DNA of 64,000 nucleotides from Impatiens glandulifera (GCF_907164915.1 NW_025919537.1:1-64000); one strand, 5' to 3'. Positions 9,501-21,715 are shown, numbered from the stretch's first letter. A program made the numbers and translations. The notes: generated by a model not told the origin, from the letters alone.

Positions 9501-12093
9501 ATGGGGCGCGGTTCGGCTTTGTTTAAGCACCTATCTCAGGTGGATTTCGAGGAAATCCGACTGAAAGGTACGTCCGAGGCAAAGGAGGTTATTGACCGGG
9601 TAGTCAACACCGGTCTTGAATATTTTTCTTGGCGGTCCTCATGTGCTCTACAAAGATGCGGTCGAGGAATTCTTCAACACCGCAACTATCTCCAATGACA
9701 AAATCACCGCAACTGTATGCGGTACTGAAATAGAACTCACCGAGGCATCGGTGGCAGAGAGCCTGCGCCTTCCAACAACCGGCCAGGATGCAACTACAGA
9801 CATAGAGCTCAAAACCTTTGAGGCGGCTTGCCAGATTCTCTCGGCAACTAAGGAGCCGATAAAAGTATCCGGCAACAAATCAACGTTGAAGCCGGAGTAT
9901 ATCCCAATATGTGACATCTTCGCAAGGGCGATTCTGGCAAGAGGGGGAAATTATAGCAGCCTCACAAGGGACAAAATCAGGATGCTGATCGGCCTGATAG
10001 AGGGAACAAAGGTTAACTGGGCAAAAGCGGTGTTCAACAACTTAATGGATATGGTGAAACCGGACTCAAACCGGTCATGGGGATACGCCGTTCCTCTCGG
10101 TAAGATCTTCCTTCACCACAATCTCAACATCGGTCCCGGCGTCATCGTCGCAAATAGATGCCTCATCAGATCGAAACAATTCTTAGAAAGAAAGCAGCCG
10201 GCCCCCGGTTCCACAAGTGGCCGAAAGAAGAAAGCCGACAAGAAAGAGGCCCCAGCCAAAGCGAAGGCCGAAAGCAAAGGTAAAGAGAAAGTCACTTTCT
10301 CAGAACCACCGCAGCACACGGAGGATGAAGAGTCGCCTTCCCAACCTGACAGAACCGATACAGAGAAAACCGAGGACGAAAGATCGGTCAATGAAAACGA
10401 GCATTCGGCCTAGAGCCCAGATAATACCGGTCCTGACACCAATCCTGAGACCACCGAGGGTGGTGAAGAGGATGGTGACGAAGGTGATAAAGAAGCCGAT
10501 GATGAAGGCGGCGACAAAGAGAAGGAAGAGGCCGAAGAAGCAGAGGCCGATAGGATATCTCTGAAACTCCTTCGGGGCGCCAAAAAGCGAGCCGAGTCGG
10601 TTGAGGAGCTATACCTGGAATGACACGAGCACCGGTTCGGCACACCGTATAGGGAAATCCTACCGGGCCACACAGACTTGGAATGCATCCAAAGACTAGA
10701 GGAAGTGGAGGACTTGATGATGAATCTCACAAACTCCAACACAATTCAAGAGGTATTACACCGAACCTGCCTCTTAATACCAAAGGTCCAACTACGGAAG
10801 CTAACCGCACGCATCCGGAAAATTACGGAGGAGTTCGCGGTGGGACCGGAAGACACCTTAACACCACGGGTGTTAGAAAGGCTTGAAAAAGCCAAAGGGG
10901 ACCTCATCCAAGAAATTGACCGGCTGGAAGCAATATGCAGTCAAAGGAAAATACCGGTCTATACTGCTCCCCGGATCGAAACAATTCCGGATCACTGTCC
11001 AACACCTCCAAGGGAGAATGCGGCATCAAAAGAATCCGATGAAAGAACGGATCCTAAACTCACCGGGCAATCCCCTCCTTCACAACCGGAAGTCCCCGCA
11101 TCAGACTTCACAAAGGAATGGGTTGAGGGCAGTCTTCAAAGGCTTGAAGACTCAACCGCAAAACGGATTGATAGCCGTATACAAGAATTTGAGGACTCCG
11201 CGGTTCAGCCATTCAAGGAGAGGTTCCAAAGAATCGTTGGCTCGACGCTCAAGTTCGCCGACACCACAAGGTATCTCTTAGATAACAATCGGGACCGACT
11301 CTCAGAAATGGACGAAGATCTGCAGGAAGAGGTGGCTCAGCGCAGTAAATATGTTCAGCGAACCGCAATTCTGGAGGATTTGACCTCCGATTTAAAGAAA
11401 GACTTCGACCGGCTTGAAAGAGAGACCGATCAACGTTTGACAACGATGGCTGATGACCTGGTCGATACAACACTCGGACGGGTCTCCGAACTCGAAAAGA
11501 AAAATGAGGGTCTCGAGGCCGAACTTAAGGCGCTTTCCGAACAAGTTGCCGAATTGCTAAGGGTAAAGATGAACGCGGACGCCGCGGCGGTAGCGGCTGA
11601 TGCTCAAGCGGCTAAGAGGGTCCAGGATGCGCTGGATGTCGAAGCAAGTAAAGAGAAGGAAGCACCGCGATCATCTCAACTCACCGAAGAAGAAGAGGAG
11701 GCCGAGCGACTTCGAAAGGCAGAGGCTAAGTTCCTGGGACTTACAAAGAAAGCAGCCGCTCAAGCAGCGAAGGATGCTGAGCGGTTGGAAAGGGAAAAAC
11801 GGAGGCTGGACGGCTTCGCAGAGGAAAACAAGAAGAAAAAGGCGGTCGCCTCCGCTTCAGCGCCGAAAAAGCGAAAGAGGGAAGCCCCAAAGAAAGTTCA
11901 AATAGCCGACCTACTCAATGAGGTCACTGAAACAGTCATCTCAAGTATACCGTAGCAGGCTGATCAAGTCGAAGAGGAAGTTGAAGAACAACTGCAGTCC
12001 CGATCTACAAGACCACGAGTCTCTGAACCGGCCAGTCGACAGCAACCGGAGAAGAAAAAGCGGATCATCTACGACTTCTCGGACTCAGAATAG
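9501..12093 (+). pseudogene. Accessory gene C, broken copy
   Basis: It starts MGRGSALFKHLSQVDFEEI. A frameshift lies near 9630, and the domain continues from 9631 (YKDAVEEFF, LTEASVAESL, KVNWAKAVFNNLMDMV). Then come a Lys/Glu-rich stretch, a TAG near 10413, a TGA near 10621 where the homologue has Trp, and an open stretch at 10678-11955. That stretch is strongly coiled-coil-like with a PKKRKRE basic cluster. A TAG at 11953-11955 precedes the conserved acidic end DFSDSE* at 12093. The intended product would be about 860 residues, like Element 4. Basic clusters suggest a nuclear protein (inference). Confidence 0.82.
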
Positions 12094-12236
12094 GGACTAT
12101 CTTTCCTTTATTTTGCCTTAGTGTTTTTATATATATTATATCATTCTCGGTTATCTATCATATATATAAAGCTATTTTTGAAACCGGCCATCTTTTGCAT
12201 CTCTACCTAGTTTTGATAATTTTAAATAAAATAATC

Positions 12237-12250
12237 AAAAAGGGAGAAAC
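12237..12250 (+). promoter_or_regulatory. Upstream polypurine tract copy
   Basis: AAAAAGGGAGAAAC followed by TGATAAGATAAAA, which imitates the LTR start TGTTAGATAAAA. It lies 174 bp before the LTR. Confidence 0.6.
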
Positions 12251-12409
12251 TGATAAGATAAAAGATAGAGAATTCTTCCAAAAAAAAAAAAATTTTCTCA
12301 AAATTTTTCGAAAAATTCTCCTAAGTCAGTTTCAAAAATCCGGACAAACAAAACAACCGGCCTACGGTTGCAAACTTTCATGATTTTGATAATTTTAAAT
12401 AAAATAATC

Positions 12410-12423
12410 AAAAATGGAGAAAT
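12410..12423 (+). promoter_or_regulatory. Polypurine tract at the 3' LTR
   Basis: AAAAATGGAGAAAT directly abuts the LTR. One T interrupts the purine run, unlike the upstream copy. Confidence 0.7.
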
Positions 12424-13713
12424 TGTTAGATAAAATTAGACCGGTTCAAATATACCTAACTTAAATAAACTTTCCATGCAGGAACAAGGAACCGGACCGG
12501 ATAAACAAAAGAACCGGCTAAGAAAACTAGCCGGTCAAGCTACTAAACCGACCAAGAGTACTCGGAACGTGACCGCACAAAGAAAGGATCGGCCAAAGCT
12601 TAAAACCGGAATCATCAAACAGCCGATCATCCACAAGGCAAAGGAATAACCGGAAGAAGTCCGGTTACATCACTCATACCAAAAGCCATTCGGTTAAGTC
12701 AAATGACCGACCAGTACAAGAAGACAATTCGGGTATCTGTTGAGAATGATACCAAAGGAACAGACTGAACACTTCCATATCCATACAAGTCTGAGGAAAG
12801 TCTGCAGGCTGCAGAAGACAGTCCTGCCGGATCTTTCCACTTCGGGATAAGTCAGAAAGAAGATCTTCCAAGTACAGACAACTGTCCAACAGACAGTGCC
12901 TACATCAAGTAAAAGACAAACCCGGCAGGTTTGTCTTACACACCGGAAGAATAGACTGCCAAGTCTGAGGTCGACCATGAGGTCTGAGGAAACGACCGCA
13001 GGTCTGAATATCTGAAACACTGAATCACTGCACCTCTGTTCAGCCAATCAGATTCAAGGCAGTGAAATATGACCGTTGGCATATTTCACCTATAAAAGGG
13101 GCAGTTGAAGAAGAGTAAATGCGGGACATAGTGGGACAAGTGAGAAACTCTAAGAGCATTTATTCTACAAGTAATAAGACTGTGTTACTCTAAGAAAGCC
13201 TAAGTGTTAAGAGTTAAAGTGTGTCTTACAATTTCGGTGTAAATTGTAAGAGTGTTATCGAGCAGGAAATAAGTCTCGATCGGATTGTACTTGTATTCCT
13301 TAGTGAATATCCTTCTCGCGGTTTCGAGAGGAAGGGGTGACGTAGGAGTTTTATCTCTGAACATCCATAAAATCTGTCTTGTTATTTACTGTCTGCCGGT
13401 TTCATTATCTAACCGATCCGTACTGCTATAACCGACCTAATCCTATCCAAGCCGAATTTCCAAATTACCGAAGCCGACCCATCAAATTTCAAACCTCCAT
13501 TATACAATACCGATCCTGCCTATCATACAAGTGTGCCGCTTCAACCTGAAAGCAAACCTCTTCCGCGCTTGAACCTAGTTCAAGGGTTTGTGACAGGTTG
13601 TGTAGTATTGAAACCCCGGTGTTAATCTCTAACCGGATTAACCACCACCCTCCGAGTGAGAACCGCTAACCGGTCCAACCCCCGGTCCTCCAGCGGCTAC
13701 CTAGATCCTAATA
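12424..13713 (+). repeat. Element 1 3' LTR
   Basis: 1290 bp, the partner of 3699-4988. It starts TGTTAGATAAAATT. The hairpin is at 13062-13089 and TATAAAAGG begins at 13091. It ends CCTAATA, followed by the AAAAC duplication at 13714-13718. Confidence 0.93.
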
Positions 13714-13717
13714 AAAA

Positions 13718-13818
13718 CAATATCGTGCCGCCTATGCCGATTGTGTCGTGGATGTGTATCGTTCTGCCGTGCCGATCGTGTCAAGTTGTGCCGCCTGTGC
13801 CAATCACACTTCCTTAAA
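13718..13818 (-). repeat. LINE 5' leader monomer 3
   Basis: The third copy of the GTGCCGATCGTGTC-rich unit, ending CACTTCCTT. It is separated from the other two only by the Element 1 insertion. Confidence 0.6.
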
Positions 13819-13880
13819 AATCTCCAGAGCTTTTCTCTCTCTTTCCAGGGTTTCGAATTTGTCGAATTGGACACGGGTTG

Positions 13881-13910
13881 AGGGTTTAGTGTTTAGGGGA
13901 TAGGGTTTAG
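13881..13910 (-). promoter_or_regulatory. Telo-box-like cluster at the LINE 5' end
   Basis: Three degenerate TTTAGGG units on the plus strand. On the LINE sense strand this gives AAACCCTA-type telo-boxes within about 45 bp of the inferred 5' end. Confidence 0.45.
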
Positions 13911-13926
13911 GTTGGTTTATCGGTTT

Positions 13927-13940
13927 TACCTATAATCTTT
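13927..13940. repeat. LINE target-site duplication, right copy
   Basis: TACCTATAATCTTT, identical to 1091-1104. Confidence 0.65.
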
Positions 13941-14660
13941 ATAACCTAGGGAAAAAGAAAATCTTAGGGTATCCATCCAAACTCTAATTTTGAATTTTTT
14001 TCTTGGGTAAGCTACCAATGTTATTCTATATATATTATATATGTGAAAGACTATTCATGCAAAATCCATTTTAAATTGCATTTGTGATGTTTGATTAAAT
14101 TATGTCTAGCTGAATAGTTGAACTTAATTTTTCTATGGCCTCACTTTAATGCTTTGATTGAATGTATGTAAACATATAATTTAATTGAATATTTTGTGGT
14201 CAATGAAAGAGATAATATATATTTTATTGCTAATTAAGCCAAGCTTTGATCATAGATCTTAGAAAATCAAGTTTACAATGTATTTATTTTACCCACGTGA
14301 TACTAGTAAACGAAAGGTATTAATGTGCATGTTCTTACATTTGTTTTTGTTAGTAATATAACAAACTATGAATTGTTATTTAATGTATAGTTGATTTTTC
14401 TTTTAATATTATTGTTTAATTGTTCGGGATTGATATGTCACATACAAAAAGAATATATTGTCGCGTCAATTGTAAAAATGTTTATTTGTTTCGGTTAGAA
14501 TTATTGTCTTCAAATAACAAAAAAATATCTAATAGAACGATGTTACAATGAAATAAAATAAAATAAAATATATAAAGAACAATATCACCAAATTTAATTG
14601 TTGATTCGAGACATATGCTAGACACATTTCCCTTAAAACAGTTTCATCATCTCCCGTTTG
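13941..14660. other. AT-rich non-coding sequence
   Basis: No gene seen. Bases 14460-14660 are homologous, inverted, to about 45284-45450, including GGGAAATGTGTCTAGCA read on the minus strand. They may therefore belong to the old repeat at 14661 rather than to flanking DNA. A short AAAAT microsatellite lies near 14551-14570. Confidence 0.5.
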
Positions 14661-15424
14661 TGTTGGAACTTTTCGCAGATGGCTGTCTCCCAGAGTACAA
14701 CGAATCTAGTAGTGATTCTACACTAAAATCACTACTCATCGAATTTGACCAGTGTACCTGAACTATCACCGAGTTTCTAGGGAAATATCGAGCAAAGAAC
14801 TCGAAGATAATAGCTCACAAAATAAGGAGAGGACTTTTGGAATTCTAGAGTGAGAAAGGATGAGATGATATGTGGAGAAGAATACAACGAGGTGAAGAGA
14901 TATTTATAGTTGAAAATTAAACTCATAATCAATTCTTTAATCCAACAACCACTAATTCATCATTCATTCATCCAACGATTATCTTTGCTTGCCTTTTCAT
15001 CATCCTTGCAAGTTACATCCAACAATAAGTATTTTCTAGTTACAATAGCAATTAACATCATTTGTTAATTTCCTCATTCAAGACATTAATGTTAATTGTA
15101 AAAATTAATAAATTCATTTTTATTTGTATTCAATTTCACTAATTCATATTTTATTTTGATGTGAATTTTATTTGGATTAATTTTACTTTAATTCACATTT
15201 GAATTTTGTGTGAATTTCATTTGGATTAAATTTCACAATTAATTCATATTTAAATTTTGTCTGAATTTCATTTGGATTAAATTTCACAATTAATTCACAT
15301 TTAAATTTTGTGTGAATTTCATTGAGATTAAATTTCACCATTAATTCACATTTGAATTTTGTGTAAATTTCATTTGTCCAAATATCATTTACATTTAATT
15401 AATGGAATTACTTTAATTCCAACA
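14661..15424 (-). repeat. LTR-like segment of the old element
   Basis: 764 bp with 8-bp inverted ends. It contains a run of diverged 'AATTCACATTTGAATTTTGTGTGAATTTCATTTGG'-type units at about 15120-15380. On the minus strand a TATAAATA box lies near 14910. Related copies lie at 44028-44510 and 44993-45283. Confidence 0.55.
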
Positions 15425-15929
15425 ATCCCTTACATTAATGGAATTTGAAAGATTAACTCGTTGAAAGGTTCAACGGTTGAATTCTACATAGGATAGGTAG
15501 ATATAACCCTTTGAACTTTCCCTTATAAAAGTATATAACTTTACTAGCCGATTAGTAAACTCGATGTCCTTGAACTATTCTACCATTTGTGTAAACGATT
15601 ACACACTTTCACATAGAATTCTCCCTAATACATGTCAAACTCTCATGGTTGTGTTTGTTTTGGCCATGGAACATGCGCCTGGTTCTGTGAGAGGGTCTAG
15701 AATTGAGTCGCACAATTCTTTTGAAGTGTCCCCACTTCTCCCTCACATAGGTGATCTCTTTGCTCACAAAGAATCATTAAAAGTGAAATGCTTATCCTCG
15801 TCAAAATATATTGTTTAATTATAGGATTAATCCTCAACAATAATTTTTCAATTTTTAGTATAATTAGATTGTCCCATTGAACATAGTTCTTGGGTTCCAG
15901 TCTGTATATGTTGAGTTTTTCTTTCATAC

Positions 15930-16130
15930 CAACTTATAGTAGGCTGATGTCTTAAAAAACTTTTGAACTAACTCTTTATTCAATAACGTGGTTAGTGGAT
16001 CCACAATGTTATCTTTGACTTACATAGTCAAATTTGATAACCCCGTTAGAGAGTATAGACTAATGATATTTTGTCTATGATGTGTATGTCTAGACTTGTC
16101 ATTGACTCTAAGCTTGTCCAATTTCAAATT
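15930..16130 (-). pseudogene. Copia RNase H C-terminal remnant
   Basis: On the minus strand the bases around 15955-16010 translate as NIVDPLT, then LLNKELVQKFF, matching the closing NIADPLTKGL segment of Copia RNase H. Upstream codons resemble the preceding YSL.GL..L..V stretch but contain stops and shifts. Only this C-terminal end can be recognised, and it lies about 500 bp inside the LTR-like segment, as expected for a 3' end. Confidence 0.6.
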
Positions 16131-19003
16131 ACTATCACAATAATTAGAAATTTTCATTGGTACATTATTAGATAATCTTGGAATATCTTCTAATAAAAAG
16201 TATATTCATTCATACATGCTTACCATTTAAACACATTTATTTTTGAAAATATCGCTTACTTGGCTAACTAGTAGACAAAATATCTTTGAACTATTATGCC
16301 TTCGTGTAAATGATTACATATTTTTCATAGAAATATTTTATTTTTCGACATAAATCCAAATTATAGATTATAACGTTTAATCTATCAATCCTAATTTTCT
16401 TAGAAGATTTCCATACGTAGATTGCACTTCTAAGTGTAAACATATTCACTTTTAGACGTAAAGTCTTTAATTTAATAATATAAATATATCATTTGATAAC
16501 ACCATGATATTTTGTGTAGTGCAATTCACATTCTTAATGAATTTAATCATTTTTATCGTAATTTTTAACGATAAAAATATTGTACAAAAGACACGTAAAG
16601 AAATAGTTTTCACTGTCTTTATGATATATATAATTATCACGTTCACTTTTTAATTAAAGTATGATCAAATTTTCATATCATTATTATAAAATTTGTTATA
16701 AGTCATATCAAGACTTTATAAATATTTTTTTCCATTTATTTCATAAAATATTTTTGAAGACATTGATTTTTCAAATTTTTATGAAAGTAATGTCAAAATA
16801 TGACACGTTTTTTGATTTCAAAATCCTCAAATTTAAAATATCGATTTGAGCCCCAAATTTCTAAATATAAACAAGATATTTTCTTGTTATTTTATTTCTT
16901 TTTGTAAAATTGCGCAATTTTATCTTTTGTAGAGAACATATTTATCTAACAATAAATTATCTTTTTACATAATATACACAATTATTTTTGTGTTATTATC
17001 AATAAAAATATTTCCCCACATTCGTGTTTGTACCTTTTTTAAATCACATACATTTATATAATTTAAATCAATAATTTTCTAATCAAGAAATTGTCACACA
17101 ATTCTATTACAAATTTATTTTGTTATACTTATCCAACAATGAATAAGATAACTATATTATAAATATTTAACTGAATTAAACATAATTTCTACACAATAGA
17201 GTAGAATATTTATTCATATATAAATCATTCTTCACATAATTTCTACATAAGAAATTAAAAATATTTAATCAATTAAAATATTTATTTCAACACATAATTT
17301 CTATAAAAGAAATTAGGATATTTAATCAAATAATCATTCACCATATCGCATGATCTCTACAAAAGATTTCATAATATTTCAAGCATCTTTGACCGAAGTC
17401 GCTTAAAAATTTATTTTTGGTTGCACGTTTGCATCCCATAATATCGACACGTTTGCCACTATTTCACAAATCAAACAAGACTTTTGTTTGTAATTATTTG
17501 ATTTTAAAATATCAAATTAAGTAAGTCTTTATTTAATATATTCATATAAATTATAATTACTTCATATATCAATTAAAAAATACTTTTATAAAATACATCA
17601 ATAACTAATTATTATAATTAATTAAAATATTAATTATTACACTTAATTAGTCTATTGACAATTTATTTTTAATCAAATACAAAATTAACTAATTATAAAT
17701 AATTATTCATGTCATCAATTCGTCCGTTTCTTAATTAATTAGATAACTTTAACTTTTTATAAAAGTTTTTTTATACCAAAAGACACATAATTTTATGATT
17801 TTTTTTCCAGAATTTTCTATTAAAACAAAATGCATTTACAATAGATCTTTATTCATATGTGTATACAAATTGCTAGATAATCATACTTATTATGAATGAA
17901 CACGAATCATCATATTATTAGCTAATATGCATGATATATATCTATATACAAATAATCACTTAACAACATAATCAAATAAAATATAACAATAAATATATTT
18001 TTTATCTTAATCGAAGCATTTACATTGCCATATTTTAAAGAATAATTGACGTGAAACAACTATGCGTGCTCAAAAACAAATTTGGGTAGATTATTCTCAC
18101 CGAGATAATTTTGCAAAGACAATTTCGACTAACATAGTCGTGTCTTTTTAAATACATGATTAGAATAAGTTCTAACATAATAACTTATTTCATCTCTTTA
18201 TACATATAACATTTATTCTGTCATGATTAATCACATAATTTCTATAGAAGAAATTTAAATGCTTCAAAATATTAATGACAACATCATTTTAAAAATTAAA
18301 TTTCTACATAAGAAATAATTTAGATCCCTAATTCATTTAATAATTTTTTTCATAAGAAATTATAATTATGTCAACATTCATGATTAATGTCATTTTGACA
18401 AATCAAATTTCTTATAAAAAATTATTATCGATCTCATTCATCTCATAATTTCTACACAAGAAATTGGAATAGTTTTCACATCAATAAATAAAGTCATTTT
18501 AACTAGTCTAATTTATATCAAGAAATTATTGACTGTCCATTAATCTCATAATTTCTATACAAGAAATTGAAATAGTTTCAACATCAATAGTGATAAAAGT
18601 AATTTTTAACTAGTCCGATTTATACCAAGAAATTATTGACTATTCATTCATCTCATAATTTCTACATAAAAATTTGGTTCTAAGATAAATGACTAAGGAC
18701 CTTTCACATCACAACCCTGCATCCAAACTTTAAACCACTACACCAACGCGCTCTTTCTTTGTTCTACCGCTTTTAAGACCTTTTAATTTTTTTATTAAGA
18801 AGAATCTAATTTCACTTCACTCTATCAAAACGAATATATTACATTTAAAATTGATATCTTAATATCATAAAAAAGTAATATCTAAGACAATCTATATTTA
18901 TAATTAGACTTTGTTTTCTCCTTAGTTAACAAACATCATATAACATTTTTATTAAATTGAAATCATATGTTTCAATTATAATTATAATTAATTTTAAAAA
19001 ATA
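16131..19003. other. Highly AT-rich degenerate interior with hairpin repeats
   Basis: No gene seen. From about 17080 to 18690 the palindromic word CATAATTTCTACATAAGAAAT (with variants) recurs about a dozen times at irregular 50-150 bp spacing. Most of 16.9-19.0 kb reappears inverted at 45.88-46.05 and 59.84-61.43 kb, so this is a dispersed repeat. Confidence 0.55.
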
Positions 19004-19008
19004 TTAAT
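19004..19008. repeat. Element 3 target-site duplication, left
   Basis: TTAAT, identical to 43906-43910. Confidence 0.85.
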
Positions 19009-20208
19009 TGTTAGGATCTAGGTCGCGGCTGGCGGACCGGGGTCTGGCCGGTTAGCGCGTCTCACTCAAAGGTTGGTGATTAATCCGGTTAGAGATTAAT
19101 ACAGGGGTTTCAATACTACACAGGCTGTCACAAACCCTTGAACCGAGTTCAAGTGCGGAAGTGGTTTGTTTCAGGCTGAAGCAACTCTCACGCTGGAAGG
19201 ATAAAACCGGATTTGAATAAGATAGGATTGAAGTTTGCTGGGTCGGTTTTGCAACTCGGTAAGTCGGTTTAGGTGGTGTTGAATCGGTTAGAGCGGTATG
19301 AATAGGTTAGTACAGATCGGTTAGAATGTAGAACCGACAAAAAGTAAATAACAAGACATAATTTTATGGATGTTCGAAGATAAACTCCTACGTCACCCCC
19401 TCCTCTCGAAACCGCGAGAAGGATATTCACTAATAAATACACAAACACAATCCGATCGAGACTTATTTTCTGCTCGATAACACTCGTACAATTTTAACCG
19501 AAATTGTAAATACACACTTGAGCTCTTAATCTTAGAGAGATGAAACACAGTTTTTGACTTAGGTTGTAGAGAATTCTCAGAACTTGTAACCGCATTTACT
19601 CCTCTTCAGCTCCTTCTTTTATAGGTGAAATGTGCCAACGGTCACATTTCATTTCTTTGAATCTGATTGCTTGAACAGAGGTTCATTGATTCAGACCTAG
19701 CGGTCAACTCTTCAGACCTGGCGGTCTAGTCTTCATACCTGGCGGTCAAACCGGCTAGATTTGTCTTTTACTCAATATGGAAACTGTCGGTTTGACAGTT
19801 GCCCGTGCTTGGAAGATTTCGTCTCTGATTTATCCTGGAGTGGAAATATCTTGTCGGACGATCTTCTGCAGCCTGCATACTATCTTCATACTTGTATGAA
19901 CATGGAAATACTAAAGTCTGTCCCTTCGGTATCATCCTCAACAGATACTCGAAGTATCTATTTGTACTGGTTGGTTATTTATGTTAACCGGATGACTTTC
20001 GGTTTTCCCATAGCTTCTGATTGACCGAATGCTCAATGATTTTTGCCTTCTGTTTTGACCGAACTTGTCTTCTTGTTTGGTCAGGTTTTTGGTCGGTTGG
20101 ATTGCTTGACCGGTTGAGGTTTCTTAACCTGTTGAATTCTTTACCTGTTCCTACATAAGAGATTTGTTTTTGTTAAGTTTTATTTAACCGATCTAATTTT
20201 ATCTAACA
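19009..20208 (-). repeat. Element 3 3' LTR
   Basis: 1200 bp. In plus orientation it runs TGTTAGGATCTAGG to ATCTAACA. It is 58 bp shorter than its partner, partly because it has three rather than five copies of a 21-bp unit (19692-19750). Confidence 0.9.
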
Positions 20209-20222
20209 ATTTCTCCCTTTTT
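20209..20222 (-). promoter_or_regulatory. Element 3 polypurine tract
   Basis: Complement AAAAAGGGAGAAAT abuts the 3' LTR. A second identical copy is at 20384-20397, followed on the minus strand by TGATAAGATAAAA. Confidence 0.7.
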
Positions 20223-21104
20223 GTTTATTTTATTTAAAATATTCAAAATCATGTAAGAATGCAAAAGTAGGCCGGTTGTTTTTAAGAGTTTATTTGGCCG
20301 GATTTTTGGAAACTGACTTAGGGGAATTTTCCAAAACATTTTGGAAAATTTTGAGAAAAATTTTGAAAATTTTTATCTTATCAATTTCTCCCTTTTTGAT
20401 TATTTTATTTAAAATATTTAAAACTCTGTAAGAATGCGAACACAGGCCGGTTTCCAAAAATTACTTGATATATATATGAAATATGCTAAGGAAAAAATAC
20501 TTATATATATAAAACCGAAATAAACATAAGTAAAGAAGGTAAATGAAGCCCCTATTTCTTCGATCAAGGCGGCAATAATTTTTTCAGCTGTTCATCGGTG
20601 GCCTTTCCCTTGACCGCTGGAACCGGCCTGGATTAGGATCCCTGACCGCCTGAAGTGCCGGTGAAGGGAGAGATCGGTTGACCGAACGATCTAATTGGAA
20701 CCGCATCGAAACCCCGCTGTCTTCTGAACTGCGGATCGATATCTTCCTCGAAATCTTCATCAGCTTGAAAAACCGGATTAAATGAAGGATCAACAACCGA
20801 ATCAGTGACTCTGTCCAACAGTATCGTGATTTCCGCCCTCTTCAAAGCCGTCTTCCTCTTTCGTGTAACCGGAACAGAAGGGGAAGCAACCGCTTTGGAC
20901 TTTTGTGAGCCTTGGCGAACTCATTGTATGTTTCCTATTGGACCATTAGCCGAATGACATCTTTGTTTTGTCGCTTTTCTATGGCCGGTGCGCTGTTCTC
21001 GATTGTTTGAAAATGACCGGCCAGGTTCGCATCTGCCAGTACCGTTTCCTTCTAAATCCGAGCTTGCTCGTCCAGGGCATCTTGGAGCTTTTGGGCCGCG
21101 TTAG

Positions 21105-21109
21105 CATTC
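21105..21109. repeat. Element 2 target-site duplication, left
   Basis: CATTC, identical to 35141-35145. Confidence 0.9.
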
Positions 21110-21680
21110 TGATAGAAAAATTAAGAAGATTAATTTTGGAACCGGCCAGACAAACTAAACAGAAGTTAAATTTCATGTGCAGGTACTGAACAAACCGGAA
21201 CCGGAAATCTTACATCAATAATCGGTTGCTACCACTTCAAAGAAACCGGCTTCAAGTGATCAAGATCAATGATCACAGGAACCGGCTTCACTTTCTCAAG
21301 CAACCGGTTAGCAAAGAACAGAAGACTACACTTCAACCGGATCATAATGCACAAAGACACTTCAACCGGAAAGTACAGATCAAAAGTCAGAAGATTCAAA
21401 TCTCAAGAGTGACGTACTGTGACGGAGGAAACGTGTCTCGAAAGAATAAAAGAAGATCGGATCCGATCAGAAGCATGGGAGGAAAGCAATGATGCCTTGG
21501 TGATCCGATGCTGACGACCGGAAGCGGATGTTCAACACGTGTATCAATCTGAAAACCGGTTATGTCATCATCTGCTCAGAATCACCTGCATGAATGCCAG
21601 GTGTTGAGGAAGTTGAAGCGTGCAAGCAAACCTTCTGCAGATAGGCGTGCTAATGATCAACCAATCCGCAAGAGAGAGAA

Positions 21681-21715
21681 GAAAGTAGCCGTTAGCTACT
21701 TTCAGCTATAAAAGG
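21681..21715 (+). promoter_or_regulatory. LTR core promoter with upstream hairpin
   Basis: Arms GAAAGTAGC (21681-21689) and GCTACTTTC (21695-21703) flank the loop CGTTA, followed by TATAAAAGG at 21707-21715. The stem bases differ completely from those of Elements 1, 3 and 4, while the CCGTTR core and position are kept. Confidence 0.7.

Larger units (their letters stand above)
3699..13713 (+). mobile_element. Element 1: Copia element, 5' half deleted
   Basis: A 10.0-kb LTR retrotransposon with two 1290-bp LTRs and AAAAC duplications, inserted into the LINE leader. Internal order is primer-site remnant, RT-RNase H remnant, gene A (broken), gene B (open), gene C (broken), two polypurine tracts. 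gag, protease, integrase and the start of RT are missing, so it cannot move by itself. The LTRs differ at about 14-15 positions by eye, roughly 1%, so it is older than Element 2. Both outer dinucleotides are damaged: AG replaces TG at 3699, and TA replaces CA at 13712-13713. RNase H and gene A-C sequences place it close to Elements 3 and 4. Confidence 0.92.
1102..13926 (-). mobile_element. ORF1-only LINE, split by Element 1
   Basis: A non-LTR retrotransposon on the minus strand. Its 3' end is the poly(T) run at 1102-1109. Its 5' end is inferred at about 13926, because the 14-base word TACCTATAATCTTT occurs at both 1091-1104 and 13927-13940, as expected for a target-site duplication. Removing the inserted Element 1 (3699-13713 plus one 5-bp duplicate) leaves about 2.8 kb: a 5' leader with repeated monomers, an ORF1-like region and a 3' UTR. 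There is no endonuclease or reverse transcriptase, so the copy is internally deleted or non-autonomous. The boundary call rests on the shared flank and the poly(A) tail. Confidence 0.7.

Noticed and set aside
10410..10742. Ser/Pro-rich minus-strand frames opposite gene C regions (also 35642-36025, 47768-48485, 49142-49661)
   Set aside because: Mirror frames of Glu/Lys-rich coiled-coil coding sequence; composition follows from the sense strand.
16661..16849. 62-aa Phe/Ile-rich frame in the AT-rich interior
   Set aside because: Composition is that of random AT-rich DNA, with no similarity or conserved partner.
17080..18690. Regularly recurring short palindromes, considered as a CRISPR-like array
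   Set aside because: Spacing is irregular, the words are degenerate, and the DNA is plant nuclear. A dispersed repeat is a better explanation.
21226..21492. 88-aa plus-strand frame present in both Element 2 LTRs (also 33978-34244)
   Set aside because: Conservation is explained by LTR identity. It lies upstream of the TATA box and has low-complexity composition.
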